Of a DNA stretch of 64,000 nucleotides, positions 18,013 through 25,658 are shown in pieces. The position numbers and the translations under genes are program-made. Within the stretch, counting starts at the first letter, position 1. The number at the start of each line of letters is the position of its first letter. The notes beneath the pieces are model-generated. The model was given only the letters and a program-made list of their open reading frames with translations. It was not told the DNA's origin and ran no database searches. The DNA comes from Tessaracoccus sp. MC1865 (GTDB lineage Bacteria; Actinomycetota; Actinomycetes; Propionibacteriales; Propionibacteriaceae): NCBI RefSeq assembly GCF_017815535.1, contig NZ_CP072596.1:2201614-2265613 (forward strand), read 5' to 3'.

Positions 18013-19128
18013 TCACTTGAGGTCGGGCAACGCCGTTCCCACGAGGTTGACCTCCGGCACCAGACGGATCCCGAAACGCTCCGCCACGCCGTCGCGGACC
18101 TCGGCCGCGAGCGCCACCAGGTCTGCGGCGGTGGCCGAGCCACGGTTCGTCAGCGCCAGCACGTGTTTGCCTGAGAGCCTGGCCTGGCCGTCGCCATGGC
18201 CCTTCGCGAAGCCGGCGTGCTGGATCAGCCACGCAGCGCTGGTCTTGACCCGGCCGTCCGCGTCCGGGAACCGCGGGGCCTCAGGAGGCAGCGCCGCCGC
18301 TTCGTCCTCGCCGAGGACGGGGTTGGTGAAGAAGGAGCCCGCGCTCCAGGAATCGTGATCCGCCTCGTCGAGCACCATGCCCTTGGAGCGGCGGATTGCC
18401 AGTACGGTCTCGCGGACGCGGGTGGCGTCGACGCGACCGCCCGGCGCGGTGTCGAGGCGGCCCGCGAGCTCCGCGTAGCGGATGGGTGCCCCGAGCGAGC
18501 CCAACCGGAACTGGAACCCCACCTCCAGGACAAGGTAGCGGCCGGGCTCACGCTTGAAGCGGGAGGTGCGGTAGCCGAAGCCGCAGTCCGTGAGGGGGAA
18601 GGTGCGCTGCGCGCGTTCCTTCCTGTCCCAGGTGCGCACGGAGGTGATGGTCTCCGCGACGTCGGAGCCGTAGGCGCCGACGTTCTGGATGGGGGTGGCG
18701 CCCACGCTGCCGGGGATGCCGGACAGCATCTCGATGCCGCTCCAGTCGTTGGCGACGGCGTGGGCCACGAAGGTGTCCCAGTTCTCGCCCGCCGCGACGC
18801 GGACCGCCGCTCCCCCGCAGTCTGAGACGTCGGCGGTGATGCCGGTGGTGCCCACCCGCACGACGGTGCCGGGGAAGCCGGCGTCGCTGACGAGCAGGTT
18901 GGAGCCGCCGCCGAGGACAAGGACCGGCTCATCACGGTGGTCGCAGTCCGTCACGATGTCAATGAGTTCGCGTTCGGTGCGGGCCACGAGGAACCGCTGG
19001 GCCGGGCCACCGACGCGCAGCGTCGTGTGGCGGGCCAGCAGCGGGGAATCCGGGATGGGCGGGGCGTGGGTGTCGATCGCGACGCGGTCCAGGCTGCAGG
19101 ACGCGGCCTCTCCCCCGGGCTCAGTCAA
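18013..19128 (-). CDS. murB: UDP-N-acetylmuramate dehydrogenase
   Basis: Flavoenzyme of peptidoglycan precursor synthesis that reduces the enolpyruvyl group with NADPH. The FAD domain is seen in TTLRVGGPAQRFLVA and VLGGGSNLLVSDAGF, IPGSVGATPIQNVGAYG follows, and the catalytic Ser lies in WSAGSFFTNPV. It is 371 aa from a TTG at 19128 that overlaps the previous gene's stop and has GAGGTG upstream. An alternative GTG lies further upstream inside the neighbouring gene. Confidence 0.93.
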   Translation of the reverse strand: MTEPGGEAASCSLDRVAIDTHAPPIPDSPLLARHTTLRVGGPAQRFLVARTERELIDIVTDCDHRDEPVLVLGGGSNLLVSDAGFPGTVVRVGTTGITADVSDCGGAAVRVAAGENWDTFVAHAVANDWSGIEMLSGIPGSVGATPIQNVGAYGSDVAETITSVRTWDRKERAQRTFPLTDCGFGYRTSRFKREPGRYLVLEVGFQFRLGSLGAPIRYAELAGRLDTAPGGRVDATRVRETVLAIRRSKGMVLDEADHDSWSAGSFFTNPVLGEDEAAALPPEAPRFPDADGRVKTSAAWLIQHAGFAKGHGDGQARLSGKHVLALTNRGSATAADLVALAAEVRDGVAERFGIRLVPEVNLVGTALPDLK

Positions 19129-19528
19129 GACGCACCTCGGCGCGCGCGGCGCCCAGCACCGCGTCGTCGGCACAGGTGGCGGTGATGGCGAGCTTCGCCA
19201 CCCCGTCTGCCACCTCGGTGACCTTGGCCGCGTAGACCACCTCGGTGCCCTCGTCGGTGTCCGGGACGACGACCGGACGGGTGAAGCGGACGAAGTAGCT
19301 GAGGACTCTTGCCGGGTCCCCCACCCAGTCCGTGACGATCTTCAGGCCGGCGCCCATGGTCCACATGCCGTGGGCGACGACGCCCGGCAGCCCGATGGCC
19401 CGCGCATGGCGGTCGGAGAAGTGGATCTCGTTGAAATCCGTGGAGGCGCCTGAGTAGCGCACCACGGTGGAGCGGGAGACCCCGACCCTGAGTTCGGGCA
19501 GCTCGGTGCCGACGGTGACCTCACTCAT
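19121..19528 (-). CDS. MaoC-type dehydratase, HadB-like subunit
   Basis: Hot-dog fold hydratase/dehydratase of 135 aa. The catalytic Asp-His pair of R-specific hydratases is visible in ASTDFNEIHFSD, followed by GLPGVVAHGM. It forms a pair with the next gene upstream, overlapping it by 8 nt. The location beside rpmG matches mycobacterial HadB, which dehydrates 3-hydroxyacyl-ACP. In an organism with no sign of mycolic acids here, the role may be general fatty acid elongation or another acyl substrate. Confidence 0.85.
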   Translation of the reverse strand: MSEVTVGTELPELRVGVSRSTVVRYSGASTDFNEIHFSDRHARAIGLPGVVAHGMWTMGAGLKIVTDWVGDPARVLSYFVRFTRPVVVPDTDEGTEVVYAAKVTEVADGVAKLAITATCADDAVLGAARAEVRLD

Positions 19529-19952
19529 CGCTGTCCTCCCGGGGGCGCGTGTGCATCAGGGTGGAGCGCGCCTCGCAGACAGCTTCACCGTCGACGGTGA
19601 GGTCCACCAGCACGGTGATCATCTCCAGGTTGCCCCGGTTACGCACCTTCTCGATGCTCAGTTCGGCCACCACGGCGTCACCGGGGCGCAGCGGGCGGTG
19701 GAAGGCGAAACTCTGGTCCGTGTGCATGGTGCGGTTGAGCGCCAGGCCGAGCTCCTCGTCGCCGAACAACGCGCCCCAGGCCTGGGCCGCGATGACCGCG
19801 GCGAAGGTGGGTGGGGCGATGGGTTCCTCGCCCGCGTAGGCGGGGTTGTCATCGCGCACGGCTGAAGCGAATTCGGCGATCTTGGCGCGGCTGACCACGT
19901 ACGGCGGAGCGGCCGGGTAACGGCGGCCCACGTGTTCGGCGGAAATCGGCAT
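19521..19952 (-). CDS. MaoC-like N-terminal dehydratase, HadA-like subunit
   Basis: Partner subunit of 143 aa with the non-catalytic hot-dog fold: YVVSRAKIAEFASAVRDDNPAY near the N-terminus, TFAAVIAAQAW in the middle and FHRPLRPGD before the last strands. It lacks the Asp-His pair that the HadB-like partner carries. The ATG at 19952 gives the family N-terminus (MPISAEHVGRRY); the longer frame adds 10 residues. There is no strong ribosome site. It lies downstream of rpmG, across a hairpin at 19979. Confidence 0.82.
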   Translation of the reverse strand: MPISAEHVGRRYPAAPPYVVSRAKIAEFASAVRDDNPAYAGEEPIAPPTFAAVIAAQAWGALFGDEELGLALNRTMHTDQSFAFHRPLRPGDAVVAELSIEKVRNRGNLEMITVLVDLTVDGEAVCEARSTLMHTRPREDSDE

Positions 19953-19978
19953 GCGCGTAAGGTTACCGCCCACCAACG

Positions 19979-20013
19979 ACAACGGCCGCTCCCTGGACGG
20001 GAGCGGCCGTTGT
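19979..20013 (-). terminator. 15-bp perfect hairpin after rpmG
   Basis: The arms 19979-19993 and 19999-20013 pair perfectly around a 5-nt loop. It lies 16 nt after the rpmG stop and ahead of the HadA-like gene. There is no T-run, so it may be a weak terminator or an RNA-stability element. Confidence 0.6.
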
Positions 20014-20028
20014 GGTGAGCGGTGGGGT

Positions 20029-20199
20029 TCAGCGGGTTTCGCGGTGTGCCTGGTGGGTGCGGCAGCGCGGGCAGAACTTCTTGAGTTCGAGACGGTCCGG
20101 CGTGTTACGACGGTTCTTCTTCGTCACGTAGTTGCGCTCCTTGCATTCGGTGCAGGCGAGCGTGATGATCGGGCGGACATCCCCGGACTTCTTAGCCAT
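20029..20199 (-). CDS. rpmG: 50S ribosomal protein L33
   Basis: Small ribosomal protein of 56 aa. It carries the zinc-binding Cys pairs LACTECK and FCPRC, so it is the zinc (C+) form. [19 protein letters not shown] is the typical start; the ATG at 20199 has AAGGA upstream. The tRNA-Thr and tRNA-Met genes precede it, as in many Actinobacteria. In some genomes the C+ paralogue is replaced by a zinc-free copy during zinc limitation; no such copy is in this window. Confidence 0.96.
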   Translation of the reverse strand: MAKKSGDVRPIITLACTECKERNYVTKKNRRNTPDRLELKKFCPRCRTHQAHRETR

Positions 20200-20250
20200 G
20201 ATCTTCCTTAGCTTGCGGCGCGTAGCGCGTGTTCTCTGCTGACAATGTGG

Positions 20251-20323
20251 TGACGAGGGCGGGAATCGAACCCGCGACACAGCGATTATGAGCCGCTTGC
20301 TCTACCGACTGAGCTACCCCGTC
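20251..20323 (-). tRNA. tRNA-Met (CAT), elongator type
   Basis: A 73-nt cloverleaf with CCA encoded at 20250-20248. Acceptor GACGGGG/CCTCGTC, anticodon loop CTCATAA. The first base pair is G-C and the anticodon stem lacks the three G-C pairs of initiators, so it reads as elongator. A tRNA-Ile2 with lysidine-modified CAT is not excluded. Confidence 0.92.
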
Positions 20324-20327
20324 AGGA

Positions 20328-20357
20328 GTTCTTTCCCTGGTGGAGCAGGGAAAGAAC
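20328..20357 (-). repeat. 12-bp perfect hairpin between tRNA-Thr and tRNA-Met
   Basis: GTTCTTTCCCTG (20328-20339) pairs fully with 20346-20357 around a 6-nt loop. It fills nearly the whole 36-nt spacer between the two tRNA genes. No T-run follows on either strand. Confidence 0.75.
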
Positions 20358-20359
20358 AG

Positions 20360-20432
20360 AGCCCCCATGCGGAATCGAACCGCAGACCTTCTCCTTACCA
20401 TGGAGACGCTCTGCCTACTGAGCTATAGGGGC
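20360..20432 (-). tRNA. tRNA-Thr (GGT anticodon)
   Basis: A 73-nt cloverleaf: acceptor GCCCCTA/TGGGGGC with one G-U pair, anticodon stem TCTCC/GGAGA around ATGGTAA, T-arm GGTTCGATTCC. CCA is not encoded. It is the first tRNA of the Thr-Met-rpmG group. Confidence 0.95.
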
Positions 20433-20610
20433 CAGCCGACGACCAACAGTACATCACCCAATTCGGAGAGCACAAATCGGGGGTTCCCCCTGCCTGAGGG
20501 TGCTCGTCGCCCTCGTCTGGGCCGGACGGAAACACTCAGCGGCACGCGCTACGAGATCGCCCCCGGCTTCCGAGTGGTCGAGGAGGCCGTCGCAGCGTCG
20601 AAGGCCTGAC

Positions 20611-21321
20611 TCAGGCGCGCAGCGCCGCGACGGCGGCCTGCAGCGAGTCCGTGAACATGGTCTCGCGCTCTTCGGCCGTGAGGTCCCCCGAGCCGTCCTT
20701 GAGATGGTCCGACACTGTGAGCACGGCGAGCGCCTCCTTGCCGTGCGCCGCGGCGCAGGCGTACAGGCCGGCCGCCTCCATCTCGACGCCGAGAGTTCCC
20801 AGCTTGTCGAGCGTGGGGATGATGTCCATCCGCGAGGAGTAGAAGAAGTCGCTGGTGTAGACCGATCCGACGTGCACCGTCCGGCCGGCGCCCCGGGCCT
20901 GGTCCACGGCACCGCGCAGCATGTCGTAGCTGGCGGCCAGCGACAGGCTCACGCCTGGCACGTCGATGGTGGCAACGCTCGAGTTGGTGTGGGCGGAGAC
21001 CGCCACGATGACGTCCTTCACCTTCACCTTCGACGAGATACCGCCGCAGGTGCCCACCCGGCAGATGCGCTCCACCCCGAACTGCGAGTACAGCTCGTTG
21101 GCGTAGATCGAGAGCGAGGGCACACCCATGCCGGAGGCCATGGCGGTGACGGGCACGCCGTCGAACGTTCCGGTCCAGGCCCCGATGCCGCGCACGTCGG
21201 AGACCAGCCGGACGTCCTCCATGTGGTCGCGGGCGATCCGCTCGGCGCGCTTCGGGTCACCGGGCATGATCACCAGGGGGGCGATGTCGCCGGGTTCGCA
21301 GGCGATGTGGGGAGTGGCCAT
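20611..21321 (-). CDS. deoD: Purine nucleoside phosphorylase, DeoD type
   Basis: Phosphorolysis of purine (deoxy)nucleosides, 236 aa, the hexameric family length. Signatures include VIMPGDPKRAERIA (phosphate site) near the N-terminus, MGVPSLSIYANEL, RVGTCGGI, EMEAAGLYA (ribose site) and the catalytic Asp in TVSDHLKDGS. The ATG at 21321 has AAAGG upstream. A GGGGG/CCCCC hairpin near 20480 may end its transcript before the tRNA genes. It lies between the tRNA-Thr and tRNA-Tyr genes. Confidence 0.95.
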   Translation of the reverse strand: MATPHIACEPGDIAPLVIMPGDPKRAERIARDHMEDVRLVSDVRGIGAWTGTFDGVPVTAMASGMGVPSLSIYANELYSQFGVERICRVGTCGGISSKVKVKDVIVAVSAHTNSSVATIDVPGVSLSLAASYDMLRGAVDQARGAGRTVHVGSVYTSDFFYSSRMDIIPTLDKLGTLGVEMEAAGLYACAAAHGKEALAVLTVSDHLKDGSGDLTAEERETMFTDSLQAAVAALRA

Positions 21322-21370
21322 CGTGGGCACCTTTCTCAGTGGGGCTTGCGCATCACACACTAGGTGCGAA

Positions 21371-21409
21371 AACACGAATAAGGCCCCGAATCAATCCGAT
21401 TCGGGGCCT
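21371..21409 (-). terminator. Intrinsic terminator of tRNA-Tyr
   Basis: A 12-bp perfect stem (21381-21392 with 21398-21409, loop of 5) is followed on the minus strand by TATTCGTGTTTT. Its first arm shares a base with the encoded CCA of the tRNA. Confidence 0.8.
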
Positions 21410-21411
21410 GG

Positions 21412-21493
21412 TGGCAAGTGTTGGATTCGAACCAACGTAGGCTACGCCGACGGTTTTACAGACCGCTCCCTTTGGCCGCTCGGGCAACTTGCC
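21412..21493 (-). tRNA. tRNA-Tyr (GTA anticodon)
   Basis: An 82-nt class II tRNA with a long variable arm; acceptor GGCAAGT/ACTTGCC, anticodon loop CTGTAAA, T-arm GGTTCGAATCC. CCA is encoded at 21411-21409. Confidence 0.95.
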
Positions 21494-21521
21494 ATTCACC
21501 GGTTTGACCCGGCGACGCACA

Positions 21522-21551
21522 ACTCTAGCAGGAGGAATCCGGCAGGTACAA
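21522..21551 (-). promoter_or_regulatory. Candidate promoter for tRNA-Tyr
   Basis: -35 TTGTAC (21551-21546) and -10 TAGAGT (21527-21522) with 18-nt spacing on the minus strand, about 28 nt ahead of the tRNA. Confidence 0.4.
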
Positions 21552-21618
21552 AGCGCCTCCGGGGGAGTCCGTGCTGGCACAATGTGAGGACCGATCACCG
21601 ACCGAACCCAGGAGAGAC

Positions 21619-22110
21619 ATGGCTGCGGACAGCTCATTCGACGTCGTCAGCAAGGTGGACCGCCAGGAGGTGGACAACGCCCTCAACCAGGCGGCCAAGG
21701 AGGTTGGCCAGCGCTTCGACTTCAAGAACGTCGAGGCGAAGATCGCCTGGTCCGGCGAGGCCATCGAGATGGAGGCGAACTCCGAGGAACGGGTCAAGGC
21801 CATCCTCGACGTGTTCCAGACCAAGCTGTTGCGGCGCGGCGTCAGCCTCAAGGCGCTGGAGACCGGCGACCCGCGCGTCTCCGGCAAGCTGTGGAAGATC
21901 ACCGCCACCACCCGCGAGGGCATCAAACAGGAGGACGCCAAGAAGGTCTCCAAGCTCATCCGGGACGAAGGGCCGCGCGGCGTCAAGACCCAGATCCAGG
22001 GCGAGGAACTGCGCGTCTCGTCCAAGAGTCGCGACGACCTGCAGGCCGTGCAGCAGCTGATCAAGGAAGCGGACTTCGACTTCGCCGTGCAGTTCGTCAA
22101 CTACCGCTGA
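21619..22110 (+). CDS. YajQ-family nucleotide-binding protein
   Basis: 163-aa protein of the YajQ/DUF520 family, which binds nucleotides (cyclic di-GMP in some species) and RNA in others. Typical features are [20 protein letters not shown] at the start, [12 protein letters not shown], the central LKLLR-like segment [14 protein letters not shown], and the C-terminal [20 protein letters not shown]. The ATG at 21619 has AGGAG upstream. The function in this organism is not known. Confidence 0.93.
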   Translation: MAADSSFDVVSKVDRQEVDNALNQAAKEVGQRFDFKNVEAKIAWSGEAIEMEANSEERVKAILDVFQTKLLRRGVSLKALETGDPRVSGKLWKITATTREGIKQEDAKKVSKLIRDEGPRGVKTQIQGEELRVSSKSRDDLQAVQQLIKEADFDFAVQFVNYR

Positions 22111-22127
22111 GGCTAAGCTTCGGCACC

Positions 22128-23009
22128 ATGCGCATCGGCACCCACAACGTCAACGGCATCCGTGCGGCGCTGCGCCGCGGCTTCCGAACCTACTGGGACG
22201 GTGCCGGGGCCGACGTCATCGCCCTGCAGGAGGTGCGCTGCCGCGTCGGCGACCTCCCCTTGGAGGCGTTCGCCGGCTACCACGTGACGCTCGACGCGGG
22301 GCAACTCGCCGGGCGCAACGGCGTGGCGGTGCTCACCCGGGAGAAGCCTGCCCACGTGCGGGCCCTCTCGGAGTCGGCCACGACGGTGGCCCCGGACGGC
22401 GAGCCGGAGGAGATCGACGTGGAGCGGATCATCAGCCGCGATCTGGCGTCGTTCGCCGGCGAGGGCCGCTACGTCGAGGTCGACCTGTCCGACGCCCCGC
22501 TGCGGGTGGCGTCGCTGTACCTCCCGAAGGGCTCGGCGTGGCCCTACGAGGAGGACGGCGAGGAGAAGTACCAGCGCAAGATGCGCTTCATGCGCGGGCT
22601 CGCCCGGGTGCTGACCACGTCGCGGCGGGAAGCGGCGGGGCAGGGCCGCGAGTTCCTGGTGATGGGTGACTTCAACATCGCCCACACGCGCCACGACCTG
22701 AAGACCTGGCGCACCAATCAGAAGTCCGAGGGCTTCCTCCCAGAGGAGCGCGAGTGGCTCGACGCCCTGCTGAGCCCGCGCAGCCTCGTCGACGTCGTGC
22801 GACGCCTGCACCCGGACACCGACGGCCCCTACAGCTGGTGGTCGTGGCGCGGCCAGTCCTGGACCACCGACGCCGGCTGGCGCATCGACTACCACCTGGC
22901 CTCCCCCGGCCTGGCCGCGCGGGCGACCCGGGCCTGGGTGGGCCGGGAGGCCACCTACGAGGAGCGGATCAGCGACCACTCTCCGGTGCTGGCTGACTAC
23001 TCTTTGTGA
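22128..23009 (+). CDS. xthA: Exodeoxyribonuclease III / AP endonuclease
   Basis: Base-excision repair nuclease, 293 aa, of the endonuclease/exonuclease/phosphatase fold. Motifs: HNVNGIRAALRRG near the N-terminus, LQEVRC with the metal-binding Glu, VASLYLPKG, MGDFNIAHT, and ISDHSPVLADY at the end. The ATG at 22128 follows the YajQ-family gene by 17 nt, so the two may be co-transcribed. The 3' end overlaps the convergent mannosyltransferase gene by 41 nt. Confidence 0.93.
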   Translation: MRIGTHNVNGIRAALRRGFRTYWDGAGADVIALQEVRCRVGDLPLEAFAGYHVTLDAGQLAGRNGVAVLTREKPAHVRALSESATTVAPDGEPEEIDVERIISRDLASFAGEGRYVEVDLSDAPLRVASLYLPKGSAWPYEEDGEEKYQRKMRFMRGLARVLTTSRREAAGQGREFLVMGDFNIAHTRHDLKTWRTNQKSEGFLPEEREWLDALLSPRSLVDVVRRLHPDTDGPYSWWSWRGQSWTTDAGWRIDYHLASPGLAARATRAWVGREATYEERISDHSPVLADYSL

Positions 23010-24468
23010 TGGGTTGGCGCAGCTCGTGGGTGTGCACCGCCCAGTAGGATGCCCCGAACAGGATCAGCACCATCATCCACAGCCCGTTGCGGATGCCGAA
23101 GTTCATCGCGTTGAACCCCAGCAGGATCACGGTGGCGACGATCGCCCAGCGCAGCGCCCGTGAGGACGGGCGGGTCACCGGCAGGAGCACGGCTCCCCAC
23201 AGCAGGTACCAGGAGTGGATGGCCGGGGCGCAGAAGGCGAACCACAGGAACGAATAGCTGATGAAGTGCAGCGGCCGCTTGCCCAGGTGCCGCCACGCGA
23301 ACCAGCCGATGCCCGCCACGGCCGCCACGGCGCCGATGCCGCGGAACACCGTGATGACGGCGCGGCCGGTGGGGTCCAGGCCCGCCCAGGTCACCGGGTA
23401 CTGCACGATGAAACCGGCGACGGTGAAGGGAGACACCGTGTCCACCATGCCGGGCACGTTGATGGCGTTGACCCAGCCGAAGCCGAGCCCCGACACCAGC
23501 GAGATTCCCGCGAAGACCGCCACTGAGATGGCGAGCGAGGCCGTCGCCTTCAGGGCCGCCCACACCGTCGGCCGCCACCGCCACGACGCCCAGGGGTGCA
23601 CCAGGAAGGGCAGCGCGACCGAGACGAGGAACGCGGGCTGCTTGATGGCCGCGGCCAGGCCCATGATGAGGGCGCCGAGCCACCAGTGTCGCCATTTCAG
23701 GGTGACCCAAATGCCCAGCAGCATCAGGCCTGTCATGTGGGAGTCGTTGTGCGCCCCGCCGATGAAGTCGATGACCAGGATCGGGTTGAGCACGGCGAAC
23801 CAGCTGGCCATGGCGGGATCGACGCCCACCCGCTCCGCGATCCGCGGCACCATCAGGCCGATCAGCACCACGCCCACCAGCGCGGGGATCCGCATCAGCA
23901 CGGCCGAGAGGTACGGGTCGAACGCCGCCAGGTTGACGAGCCCCTGGCTCATCCACAGCGACAGCGGGCCGTACGGCGCCGTCGTGCCGCGCCACACCCA
24001 CGCCACCTGGTCTGCGTAGTAGCCGGGCAGGATGCCGGGGCCGACGGCGTAGGGGTTCAGCTGGTTGTGGAGCAGCCAGCCGTGGGCGGCGTAGGAGTAG
24101 GCGTCGTGCGAGAAGACCGGTGGGCCGAACAGCAGCGGCAGCGACACGATGGCCAGCACCGCCCAGTGCCGCAGTTGCGGCTGCCCCATGGCCCGACGGC
24201 GGGCCGGCCGGAGCCTGAACCACGCCTCGAGCATCAGCATGAGGCCCAGCAGCGTGGCGATGGTGCCGAACCAGCGGGTGGTGGGCCCGTCGATGCGCCA
24301 GGCCCGCAGCACGTCCCAGATGGGCGAGGCCTGCGGGAGGTACGCGGGGCTCAGCGAGCCGATGAGGATGCCGAGGCTGCCGAGGAAACCGAACCAGACG
24401 CCACGCGTGGCGGCGGCCTGCCTCAGATCTGACCACGCGCCCCGGGCAATCTCACCCGTGCGTCGCAC
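22969..24468 (-). CDS. Polyprenol-phosphomannose alpha-1,6-mannosyltransferase, MptB-like
   Basis: Polytopic GT-C glycosyltransferase of 499 aa with about 12 membrane segments. The first extracytoplasmic loop contains SHDAYSYAAHGWLL, whose acidic residue fits the GT-C metal or lipid-donor site. GGAHNDSHMTG and AIKQPAFLVSV are typical of the MptA/MptB family that elongates lipomannan and related glycans. The GTG at 24468 lies inside the NuoI-like gene (17-nt overlap). The exact glycan is inferred from family, not shown. Confidence 0.7.
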   Translation of the reverse strand: MRRTGEIARGAWSDLRQAAATRGVWFGFLGSLGILIGSLSPAYLPQASPIWDVLRAWRIDGPTTRWFGTIATLLGLMLMLEAWFRLRPARRRAMGQPQLRHWAVLAIVSLPLLFGPPVFSHDAYSYAAHGWLLHNQLNPYAVGPGILPGYYADQVAWVWRGTTAPYGPLSLWMSQGLVNLAAFDPYLSAVLMRIPALVGVVLIGLMVPRIAERVGVDPAMASWFAVLNPILVIDFIGGAHNDSHMTGLMLLGIWVTLKWRHWWLGALIMGLAAAIKQPAFLVSVALPFLVHPWASWRWRPTVWAALKATASLAISVAVFAGISLVSGLGFGWVNAINVPGMVDTVSPFTVAGFIVQYPVTWAGLDPTGRAVITVFRGIGAVAAVAGIGWFAWRHLGKRPLHFISYSFLWFAFCAPAIHSWYLLWGAVLLPVTRPSSRALRWAIVATVILLGFNAMNFGIRNGLWMMVLILFGASYWAVHTHELRQPITKSSQPAPESGR

Positions 24469-24772
24469 CGGGGGCCAGTTGCTCGCGGTGGTGCAGCAGG
24501 TCCACCAGGCGGTCTGCCGAAGGCACGTGCGCCCCGCCCCACACGAGCGCGTCGGTGGGGCACTGCTCTATGCACACGCCGCAGTACATGCACAGGGACC
24601 AGTCGATGGCGAAGGTGTCGAGAACGTTGTGGGTGCGTGGGCGGGCGCCGGGCGCGGGCAGCGTCTGCTCCTGGTGCGAGGTGAGCGTGATGCACCACGT
24701 GGGGCACTCCCGGGCGCAGATCATGCAGGAGGTGCAGCGGTCCTCGATGAGGTCGATGGAGCCGTGGATCAT
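24452..24772 (-). CDS. NuoI-like ferredoxin, orphan complex-I module
   Basis: 106-aa iron-sulfur protein with two 4Fe-4S motifs: CTSCMICARECP at about residues 13-24 and CMYCGVCIEQCP at about 61-72. It resembles NuoI or group 4 hydrogenase ferredoxins but is much shorter than the 186-aa NuoI at 50971 and lacks its N-terminal and C-terminal extensions. It overlaps the NuoC-like gene (ATGA) upstream and the mannosyltransferase gene downstream. A role as an electron-transfer subunit is inferred. Confidence 0.8.
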   Translation of the reverse strand: MIHGSIDLIEDRCTSCMICARECPTWCITLTSHQEQTLPAPGARPRTHNVLDTFAIDWSLCMYCGVCIEQCPTDALVWGGAHVPSADRLVDLLHHREQLAPGATHG

Positions 24773-25221
24773 CGGGCGCCCTCCACTCCGGGTGGCAGCA
24801 GTTTGCGGCGGCCCGGCTCGGAGGAGCCCGGCTCGACGGCACCGGGCCAGGGCTTTGCCTGGCGCGGCGCCAGCAGGACGTCCTTGCGCAGGGGGGCGCC
24901 GCCCGCGTGGTGGATCAGGGGGCGGTTGTCGCCGCCGTCGAAGGTGACGCCGAAGAAGTCGTGCACCTGGCGCTGCAGCCAGGCGGCGCCGGGGAAGACC
25001 GTCGCCACGTCCGGGAGGTGCGCATCCGTGCGGGGGGTGCGCGTCACCAGGTCCGCGCGGGCGCGGGTGACCGGGTTCTCGAGCGTGAGGATGACCCGGA
25101 TCTCGTCCGAGCGGCCCAGTTCATCGACGGCGGTGAGGTTGATCAGCAGGCTGAACCCGGCGCGGCGGGCGGCCGCCGCCTCGTCGGCCCACTCCTCCAC
25201 CGGGATCTGGTACTCAGCCAC
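24769..25221 (-). CDS. NuoC-like 30-kDa subunit, orphan complex-I module
   Basis: 150-aa protein matching the second half of NuoC. The conserved block FPGAAWLQRQVHDFFGVTFDG with PLRKD corresponds to the [11 protein letters not shown]...HPQRKDYPL block of the complete NuoC at 58660. The N-terminal part is also of the NuoC fold (LLINLTAVDELGRSDEIRVIL). The start is GTG at 25221, overlapping the stop of the NuoB-like gene. The C-terminal 40 residues are Pro/Gly-rich and of unknown value. No NuoD-like gene is next to it. Confidence 0.75.
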   Translation of the reverse strand: MAEYQIPVEEWADEAAAARRAGFSLLINLTAVDELGRSDEIRVILTLENPVTRARADLVTRTPRTDAHLPDVATVFPGAAWLQRQVHDFFGVTFDGGDNRPLIHHAGGAPLRKDVLLAPRQAKPWPGAVEPGSSEPGRRKLLPPGVEGAR

Positions 25222-25600
25222 GCAGGCCCGCCAGGTACTCGTCGAGCGCGGACGGCGGCGGTGGGCAGCCGGCGATGAAGTGGTCCACGGGCACCAGCTC
25301 CTCACCGCCCTTCACGACGGCGTACGAATCCCAGTAGGGCCCCCCGACGCAGGCGCAGGCGCCGAAGGCGACCACCGTGGCGCCCGGCACCTGGTCGAGC
25401 GCGTGCCGGATGGCCGGGACCATCGGCGCGGTGATCGTGCCGGAGAGCGTGACCACGATCCTGGCCCCGTCGGGGATGGACGCGGTGTCGACGACGGGGC
25501 GCGAACCGGCCGCTGACTGCGATTCGAGCGCGCAGCAGGCCAGCGGGACGTCGACGACGAAGATGTCGCCGTCCCCGAACCAGTCGCGCGCCATGAGCAT
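25214..25600 (-). CDS. NuoB-like subunit, orphan complex-I module
   Basis: 128-aa protein of the NuoB/hydrogenase small-subunit family. All four N2-cluster ligands fit: the tandem Cys in LACCALES, GACAC in the centre, and AGCPPPP near the end. GACAC has an extra Cys where the complete NuoB (59358) has GACAS. The chain is 56 residues shorter than that NuoB, with shorter N- and C-termini. First gene of the trio; it is divergent from the SNF2 helicase. ATGs at 25600 and 25594 are both possible. Confidence 0.8.
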   Translation of the reverse strand: MLMARDWFGDGDIFVVDVPLACCALESQSAAGSRPVVDTASIPDGARIVVTLSGTITAPMVPAIRHALDQVPGATVVAFGACACVGGPYWDSYAVVKGGEELVPVDHFIAGCPPPPSALDEYLAGLRG

Positions 25601-25658
25601 GCCGAGAGTCTAGTGCGATACGGCACTGTCGGCTCGGGCAGCTAGACTCGCCCGAGCA

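Noticed and set aside
20478-20493. GGGGG/CCCCC hairpin downstream of deoD as a separate terminator feature
   Set aside because: The stem is short with a tiny loop and no convincing T-run, so it is mentioned only under deoD.
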